Shown: positions 58,388 to 64,000 of the stretch, in pieces | How positions within the stretch are numbered: the first letter of the stretch is position 1 | Layout of the letters: each line of letters starts with the position of its first letter | NCBI GenBank assembly: GCA_029204225.1 | Contig: CM055107.1 | Span: 13,447,382-13,511,381, forward strand | DNA from: Diphasiastrum complanatum | Lineage: Eukaryota; Streptophyta; Lycopodiopsida; Lycopodiales; Lycopodiaceae | DNA length: 64,000 bases | Direction of reading: 5' to 3' | The notes under the pieces: generated by a model | Database searches by the model: none | What the model saw: only the letters and a program-made list of their open reading frames with translations | What the model was told of the DNA's origin: nothing | Made by a program: the position numbers and the translations under genes

Positions 58388-59034
58388 TGTGAAAATTGTC
58401 AACATTTCCTTGTCTAGTTTTAGGCCAAAATTGCTAAAAATGGCACATAGTTTAGGATCTGACTTTTCACACGTGTGAAACAGGTCTAGATATTTTTAGT
58501 AAGTGTATTTTTTCAGTATGAAGAAGTGTCAAACTTCAAGACCTTCGAAATGAGTCCATTTTCATGTATTTTGGACATATATGCCAATTTTACCTATATA
58601 GGACATATTTTAGGTAAGGAGGGTCTAGAGAGAGGAGAGAGAGTCATCTCTCTCAGCTATATATAGCAGGTAGGCCGTGGAGAAACAGGTTGGAGCAGAT
58701 CCATTGTATTCATTTGCTTAATGAGAGATTTTTCTATTGGGTTCTCCTTCCATTGTTGGCATTGTGTAGTGATTGAGTTCAAGCTTTGTGTGTATGATCT
58801 TAGGTGCTTTCCAAAAGTGGTAGGCTGATGTATTATGGACTGTATAATGCTATTTTGGGCCGCACTTGATGTTTATGGAAGTTTCCATTTGTGATAAATG
58901 CTTTTTGATCAAGTTCTTTGCATTCTAGGTAGCATAGAATGTGTTGCCAATTCCTAGCTTATGTAGTTTGGAGTGCAAGCATTCAAGCCAATGATCTTGG
59001 AGTTTAGATCCACTTAGGATCTGTATTTTTCACA
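58388..59034 (+). repeat. Element F 5' LTR
   Basis: 647 bases, TGTGAAAATTG to ATTTTTCACA. It has a perfect 16-base palindrome TTTCACACGTGTGAAA at 58465-58480, a GAGAGA-GTCA-TCTCTC hairpin around 58638-58655, and a TATA box TATATATAG at 58658-58666 just after it. Confidence 0.95.
58658..58666 (+). promoter_or_regulatory. TATA box of the element F 5' LTR
   Basis: TATATATAG lies about 270 bases into the LTR, just after a GAGAGA/TCTCTC inverted repeat and about 180 bases after the G-box palindrome. The same motif is at 63567-63575 in the 3' LTR. Confidence 0.6.
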
Positions 59035-59046
59035 TGGTATCAGAGC
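59035..59046 (+). promoter_or_regulatory. Element F primer-binding site
   Basis: TGGTATCAGAGC directly follows the 5' LTR; complementary to the initiator methionine tRNA 3' end. Reverse transcription could therefore be primed in the normal way. Confidence 0.95.
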
Positions 59047-60208
59047 TGGTTGGCTTCTATTCATAGTAAGTATTCCATTTTTGGTGATATTTGGATGTTT
59101 GATCAAGTTCTAGCATGATTTTGCATTGCTTTGTTGATCAAATCTTACTAACCTTTGTTTTGTGAGTTGAACTTGTGGATCAAAAGCATATTTCAGGTCT
59201 ATTGAAGATCAGAGTCTGAAAAGAAACTATTTTGGATCAGATCATAACACCTAATCATTTGTTGATTGTGAGGCTTGTGCATATTCAATACTAACAATGT
59301 TCTTTTCAATCCTATTGTTGACAATCTCCATTCTTGGATGAACACTCTCCTTAAGTGGATGAAACTTCTCCTTAAGTGGATGACAAATGCTCTTTTGAGT
59401 GAGTTGTAATTCTCCTAAAGGCTGAGCAAAGCTCCCATTTGGATGAAAGATCCCCTTTTTTGGGTGAACATATTGTAAGCTCCATTGTGAAGAGCATATT
59501 GTAAAGATTGTCATCAATTTTGGCATAAATTTTGGTGTACTTTGTTGAGCATGTAAGTAACTCTCCTTATGTAATTTGATTGGAGCATTTGCTGGAAGGT
59601 GTTAACCATTATGCAAGTGTGTTTTCAGGTTCTTAACAGGTTGAGGAACATTCTCATGTGAAGTGATCTTAGATCTACATCTAAACACCAAATTTTGACA
59701 AGATAGTGAAGCTAGTCTTGTGATTCACTAAGTGTGCTCATTCATTCACCTCTAAATCTTGTATTTATCACTTGCCGGAGTTTATAAACTTTTAGAAGTG
59801 TGGTTTACATGTGGTTTTACAGGTTGAATCAATATCTTAGTGTGGTGATCATATGTTGATCAAGTTTGTTCATTACTAGGTAATTTTGGCATCCTAGTTT
59901 TGGGTATTTTCTAAGAATGCAAGTAACTCTTCACACCATAACTTGATTTGGTCACTTGCTGGAAAGTTTGAGAGCTTAAGCAAGAGTGTGTTCAGGTTGG
60001 TTTGAGTTTGTAATCCATTCTTAGTGTGTGCAAAGTGTTGCATGTGTTTCAATCTTCCTTTCTATGCTTGAAAGCCAAATAGTTTCAAGATAGAGGTCAT
60101 TTAGGGTTCTAAATCTTTTAAGATCTTCTCCTTCTTCATTTATTGAGAGAAAGGAGAGTGCTAGGTGCATTAGAACAGAGCCTAAGGACACAAGAAGATT
60201 TTAGCATC
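59047..60208 (+). other. Element F untranslated leader
   Basis: About 1.16 kb without a recognised frame. Loose repetition is visible (AAGTAACTCTCC and AAGTAACTCTTC; CACTTGCTGGAA and CATTTGCTGGAA; variants of GTGTGTTCAGGTT). It may hold the RNA packaging signal; that is inference from its position. Confidence 0.6.
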
Positions 60209-63200
60209 ATGACATCCAATGGTGGAATCATGTTGGAAGCTAAAGAGAGGTTAAACTCTACAAACTATTCAACTTGGAAAGTGAGGATGGAGTCTTTACT
60301 AGAGTTGAATGAGCTAATGGATATAGTTGTGGGAATTGAAGAAAGACCTCTAATTCTTCAAGAGCAACTAAATTTTGATAGAAGGGCTAAAAGAGCCTTA
60401 CATATCATAAAGATGAATGTTACCAATGAACTTCTTAAAGAAGTTGGTAAATGTACTTCTTCAAGTGAAGCATGGAATGCTTTGAAGAAGATCTATGAGT
60501 CCAAATCCACATCTAGGGTTCTCACCCTAAGAAGGCAAATCTTCCAAAGTTGTCAAAGAGAGGGAGAGAGTGCACATTCATTTGTCTTGAAGGTTAAATC
60601 CTTGAATGATGATCTAGCATGCATAGATGAAAGCATAAAGGATGGGGAACTAGTTCAAGTCATGTTGAATGGTTTGCTTGATGAACATTCTAACCTTGTA
60701 CAATGCTTTGCTATACAAAAGTCCTTGCCAAGTGTCAATGACTTGCAAGAGATCTTGGTGGCTGAAGAGCATAGGTTGCAAGCCAAAGGTGGTGGTGCAT
60801 CAACACAAGGTGGAGATGAAGAAGCTCTTTTCACAAAGGGCAAGTTCAAAGGCAAGTGGTCCAAGCAAGGTAGTTTGGAGCATGGAAAGCATTCTTCTTC
60901 TTTGCAAAGTAGGAAGCAAGATAAGTCCAAGTTCAAATGTTTTTATTGTGGGATAAAAGGACATTTTGCAAATGAATGCCATAAGAAACAAAATGCTAGA
61001 TCTAGGTTGAGATCTAATGTACTTCTTGGAGATGATAATTGTTGTGCTAACTTGGCAAGCTTTGGTGAATCTATGGTCAATTTTTTGGATCCATTGGATC
61101 TTGAAGATGCACTAGTGTTACCTACTAGTCATATGGAGTCATGTGGAGCTAAATTAGCATCATGTTTGTACTCTTCTACTCATGGACTTCCAAGGCTTGG
61201 TGGTTCTTCAATGGTGCTAGATGGCAAGTGCAAAAATGGAAAAGGTAAGGAAGGAGCTAACTTCATCAATGGAGTTGATGAAGATTCTTCTTTGGAAGTG
61301 ATTGTTGCTAATGACTTGTTTGTTCATATGGAAAAAGATGGAGATGCTAAGTGTCATTCTTTGCAAGAAGATGGTTGTTCTTCTAATTCTTTTCATATTG
61401 ATGTATGTAATCATGTGGGAAAAGATGATGGTGCTTTGAGCATGCTTGAAGGAAATGGTTCTTTTACATCTTTTTGTGATAAAGTCATTTGTGCAACAAG
61501 TGGTGTCACATTTCTTCATAAAAAGAGTAGATCAAAGGTTTCTATCATGAGACTTGGTGAGGGAGATCACAAGTCAAAAGGAAGAGAAGTATGTGAAGTG
61601 TTCAAAGTAGGATGTACTTTGAATGATGTTTTTATGAACGATAGTGAGGAAGAATCATTATCATATGACTCATTACCTAAATCATTGAGTAGAAGTTCAT
61701 GTTTGAAAAGAGAGAGTACTTCAATCACTCTTATGTTGAAGGTACTAAGGATTCTTTTCTTGGCTTCTAATATTCAAGAGTCTTCTACTTCTTATGGTGC
61801 AACTATCAAGAGGGAGGTTTCTAACTTTTGTGGTGCTAGCATTAAGAGGGAGTCTTGTGAAGGAAAGGGCAATGGAAGAGTGGTTCTTGGGAAGATCCAA
61901 AGCATGGATCTAACATCTCTTCATCAACTCAAAGCATTCTATGATTGTGGTGGATTGTTCATTCATGGTCAAGATGGCAAAAGGTTGGTTGAAGAAGACT
62001 ACATGGAGCAACTCAAGTGGCAACTTCTTCAAGGCAAGGGAGATATCATTGGTGAGCTTATTGAGGTTTGTTATGAACTCAAGAGGGCTGTTTTGATTAG
62101 GTTTGATACTCATCTTCACCTACTCTACTTCATGTTAAATGGAAATGTTGGAATCTATCTTTTGGTTTATGATGGTGGCATTGTTTTCACTAACTATAGT
62201 GAAGGGTCAAATTTGAGCATTGATGAGATCTTGTGGGATCTTAATCATGTGTTTGAGAGGGAGTATCTTCAGAGTTTCAGATCTGAAGATGTTCACATAT
62301 GCAAGATCTTTGATGTCTTATTGGAAGATCAAGAGGTTGATCTTGGATTGCTTCATCAACACCAAGAGACAAGTGGCAATTCGAAGCTAGTGAAAAGCAT
62401 CAAAGAAGAGACAAATGGTCAAGGCATTTTGGATCTGTTTTTACAGGTTCTTGAAGGTTCAAGTAAGGTCTTTGGAGCTGCAAGGAAGTGTCTTCTTACT
62501 CTACCTCACTTGCCTAATCTCATGTATGAACATTGTTATGTCAATGTGTTGAAATTGTCAAATTTCAATAAAACTAGTTCCATAGTTTTGCATCCTTTGG
62601 ATCTTGGAGATGGAATAGTTATCATTGCTGGTTTGTATGATCAAGTACATGAATTCATTCAGATCTTGAAAGGTATTGAAGTGGTCAATATGTTTTCTTT
62701 TGAACAAAGTTCAAGATCTAGTATTCTAGTGTTGGCAAATTGGCAACTTGTTGACATTGTAGGATCAAGCGTTGTGTGCAAATCTTGTGGAGGTACTTCA
62801 AGTATTTCAAGTTCAGGTTTTGGTCATTCAAATGGAGTAGGGAACACATCTTTTTGGCATTCATTCACTCAAAGGCTTTCATGGATTGAAGATCTACAAA
62901 GGCAAGGTGGTGATGGAAGTTCATTCATGGAGATACATGTTGCATTCACTATATGTATAGTGAAATGTGGAGGAGGCATGCAAACACTTGTTGATCACTT
63001 TCATTTACAACTTGTTTGCTGCTATTTTACAGAGAAACCAGAGATGGATACATGGAGGAATTCATTAATTGAGATTCTATGTTCTTTTACATGTACCATT
63101 TTTATGATTCTATGTAAAATTGATGTAAGAAATAGTGAAGCATCCTATATGGACACTATTATCTATATCAATTATGTTGTGTCCTATTTTGTACATATTA

Positions 63201-63283
63201 GGATCCTTGAGAAGAGATCTATTCTGATGATGGAGATCATTCTTAAGTTGGAACAAAGTAGTGTTGTAAAACTAGCAAGTTAA
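60209..63283 (+). CDS. Element F Gag fused to a long tail of unknown function
   Basis: ATG at 60209 (MTSNGGIMLEAKERLNSTNY), 1024 codons, no stop or frameshift. Residues 1-200 are a UBN2-type Copia Gag (YSTWKVRMESLLELNELMDI, CTSSSEAW, LVQVMLNGL), close to the D and E Gags in this window. A knuckle CFYCGIKGHFANEC lies at 244-257. The remaining 767 residues have no DSG protease, HHCC or DDE integrase, or RNase H motif. Around 594-601 VEEDYMEQ resembles the reverse transcriptase stretch LEEDIYMEQ, and at 651-657 LLVYDGG sits where LLxYVDD would be, so this part may be a reverse transcriptase with its catalytic Asp pair lost. Cys/Ser-rich segments and a partial internal repeat (YGATIKRE, CGASIKRE) precede it. 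A hydrophobic stretch at about 951-970 could span a membrane. Function unknown. Confidence 0.9.
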   Translation: MTSNGGIMLEAKERLNSTNYSTWKVRMESLLELNELMDIVVGIEERPLILQEQLNFDRRAKRALHIIKMNVTNELLKEVGKCTSSSEAWNALKKIYESKSTSRVLTLRRQIFQSCQREGESAHSFVLKVKSLNDDLACIDESIKDGELVQVMLNGLLDEHSNLVQCFAIQKSLPSVNDLQEILVAEEHRLQAKGGGASTQGGDEEALFTKGKFKGKWSKQGSLEHGKHSSSLQSRKQDKSKFKCFYCGIKGHFANECHKKQNARSRLRSNVLLGDDNCCANLASFGESMVNFLDPLDLEDALVLPTSHMESCGAKLASCLYSSTHGLPRLGGSSMVLDGKCKNGKGKEGANFINGVDEDSSLEVIVANDLFVHMEKDGDAKCHSLQEDGCSSNSFHIDVCNHVGKDDGALSMLEGNGSFTSFCDKVICATSGVTFLHKKSRSKVSIMRLGEGDHKSKGREVCEVFKVGCTLNDVFMNDSEEESLSYDSLPKSLSRSSCLKRESTSITLMLKVLRILFLASNIQESSTSYGATIKREVSNFCGASIKRESCEGKGNGRVVLGKIQSMDLTSLHQLKAFYDCGGLFIHGQDGKRLVEEDYMEQLKWQLLQGKGDIIGELIEVCYELKRAVLIRFDTHLHLLYFMLNGNVGIYLLVYDGGIVFTNYSEGSNLSIDEILWDLNHVFEREYLQSFRSEDVHICKIFDVLLEDQEVDLGLLHQHQETSGNSKLVKSIKEETNGQGILDLFLQVLEGSSKVFGAARKCLLTLPHLPNLMYEHCYVNVLKLSNFNKTSSIVLHPLDLGDGIVIIAGLYDQVHEFIQILKGIEVVNMFSFEQSSRSSILVLANWQLVDIVGSSVVCKSCGGTSSISSSGFGHSNGVGNTSFWHSFTQRLSWIEDLQRQGGDGSSFMEIHVAFTICIVKCGGGMQTLVDHFHLQLVCCYFTEKPEMDTWRNSLIEILCSFTCTIFMILCKIDVRNSEASYMDTIIYINYVVSYFVHIRILEKRSILMMEIILKLEQSSVVKLAS

Positions 63284-63296
63284 GTTGAAGAGGGAG
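63284..63296 (+). promoter_or_regulatory. Element F polypurine tract
   Basis: GTTGAAGAGGGAG lies just after the stop codon and directly before the 3' LTR; AAGAGGGAG would prime plus-strand synthesis. Confidence 0.85.
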
Positions 63297-63943
63297 TGTG
63301 AAAATTGTCAACATTTCCTTGTCTAGTTTTAGGCCAAAATTGCTAAAAATGGCACATAGTTTAGGATCTGACTTTTCACACGTGTGAAACAGGTCTAGAT
63401 ATTTTTAGTAAGTGTATTTTTTCAGTATGAAGAAGTGTCAAACTTCAAGACCTTCGAAATGAGTCCATTTTCATGTATTTTGGACATATATGCCAATTTT
63501 ACCTATATAGGGCATATTTTAGGTAAGGAGGGTCTAGAGAGAGGAGAGAGAGTCATCTCTCTCAACTATATATAGCAGGTAGGCCGTGGAGAAACAGGTT
63601 GGAGCAGATCCATTGTATTCATTTGCTTAATGAGAGATTTTTCTATTGGGTTCTCCTTCCATTGTTGGCATTGTGTAGTGATTGAGTTCAAGCTTTGTGT
63701 GTATGATCTTAGGTGCTTTCCAAAAGTGGTAGGCTGATGTATTATGGACTGTATAATGCTATTTTGGGCCGCACTTGATGTTTATGGAAGTTTCCATTTG
63801 TGATAAATGCTTTTTGATCAAGTTCTTTGCATTCTAGGTAGCATAGAATGTGTTGCCAATTCCTAGCTTATGTAGTTTGGAGTGCAAGCATTCAAGCCAA
63901 TGATCTTGGAGTTTAGATCCACTTAGGATCTGTATTTTTCACA
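63297..63943 (+). repeat. Element F 3' LTR
   Basis: Same length as the 5' LTR with two visible base differences. The 16-base palindrome is at 63374-63389. Confidence 0.95.
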
Positions 63944-64000
63944 ACCATCAAACTTGGGTAACTCTAGCTTGGGTGTTCTCTTCTCAAGATGAGCTCCGTG
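63944..64000 (-). pseudogene. Gypsy gag remnant (right of element F)
   Basis: On the minus strand this gives TPKLELPKFDG, the usual N-terminal motif just ahead of the Gag core, and the frame is continued at 58387 on the other side of element F. It runs off the window. Confidence 0.75.

Larger units (their letters stand above)
58388..63943 (+). mobile_element. Element F: young non-autonomous Copia-type LTR retrotransposon
   Basis: Two 647-base LTRs (58388-59034 and 63297-63943) with 8-base ends TGTGAAAA/TTTTCACA flank a primer-binding site, a 1.1-kb leader, one long frame and a polypurine tract. Reading the LTRs side by side I see only two differences (A/G near 58613 versus 63522 and G/A at 58656 versus 63565). 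The internal part has Copia Gag but no recognisable protease, integrase or RNase H, so transposition must rely on proteins from another element. It is inserted in a Gypsy gag. The flanks overlap by only two bases (AC) when the target is rebuilt, rather than the five seen for Copia E. Confidence 0.92.

Noticed and set aside
60209-63283. Element F frame as a host gene
   Set aside because: It lies exactly between matching LTRs with a primer-binding site and polypurine tract and starts with a Copia Gag.

Overview
The window reads as nuclear DNA of a land plant. It holds an intron-rich hnRNP Q/LIF2-type gene with an intron of almost 7 kb, a plant-type multi-finger C2H2 gene with QALGGH fingers and a C-terminal EAR motif, and abundant Ty1/Copia, Ty3/Gypsy, hAT-like and Helitron remains. 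Long introns carrying transposons, together with this load of nested LTR elements, suggest a large-genome plant such as a fern or gymnosperm. That is inference; nothing seen fixes the species.

Layout. 1-2.2 kb: unrecognised, probably upstream intron. 2.2-11.5 kb (+): the 3' part of an hnRNP Q-like gene encoding RRM2, RRM3 and a Gly/Arg-rich tail ending RRYRPY. Its largest intron (3200-10072) holds a 937-bp hAT-like element with an 8-bp target duplication and an antisense FANCI-like coding fragment. 11.5-15.2 kb: intergenic. 15.2-34 kb: nested Copia and Gypsy remains (families A, B and D). One Copia B sits in the 3' LTR of a Copia A, and about 5.5 kb was later inverted. Copia D (28.6-32.6 kb) is intact except for one stop codon. 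34.1-38 kb (+): a four-finger C2H2 repressor-type gene with a telo-box-rich stretch upstream. 38-45 kb: AT-rich intergenic DNA, a Copia C 3' end, a 23-nt G run and a GAGTAA minisatellite. 45-53.3 kb (-): a Gypsy pol split by a complete Copia E (45988-52204, duplication AAAGG). 53.3-55.6 kb (+): a decayed Copia C joined to a Helitron remnant (55.6-56.6 kb). 57.2 kb to the end (-): a Gypsy gag split by element F.

Element F (58388-63943, +) is the most notable feature. Its two 647-bp LTRs differ at only two positions I can see, and it has a primer-binding site and a polypurine tract. A single 1024-codon frame joins a Copia Gag with zinc knuckle to about 765 residues lacking recognisable protease, integrase or RNase H. 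Part of that tail resembles a reverse transcriptase that has lost its YVDD box. It looks like a recently moved non-autonomous element that depends on D/E-type partners. D, E and F LTRs share CACACGTGTG palindromes with a G-box core.

The two host genes appear unrelated to each other. Most of the sequence is a layered record of insertion, deletion and inversion.
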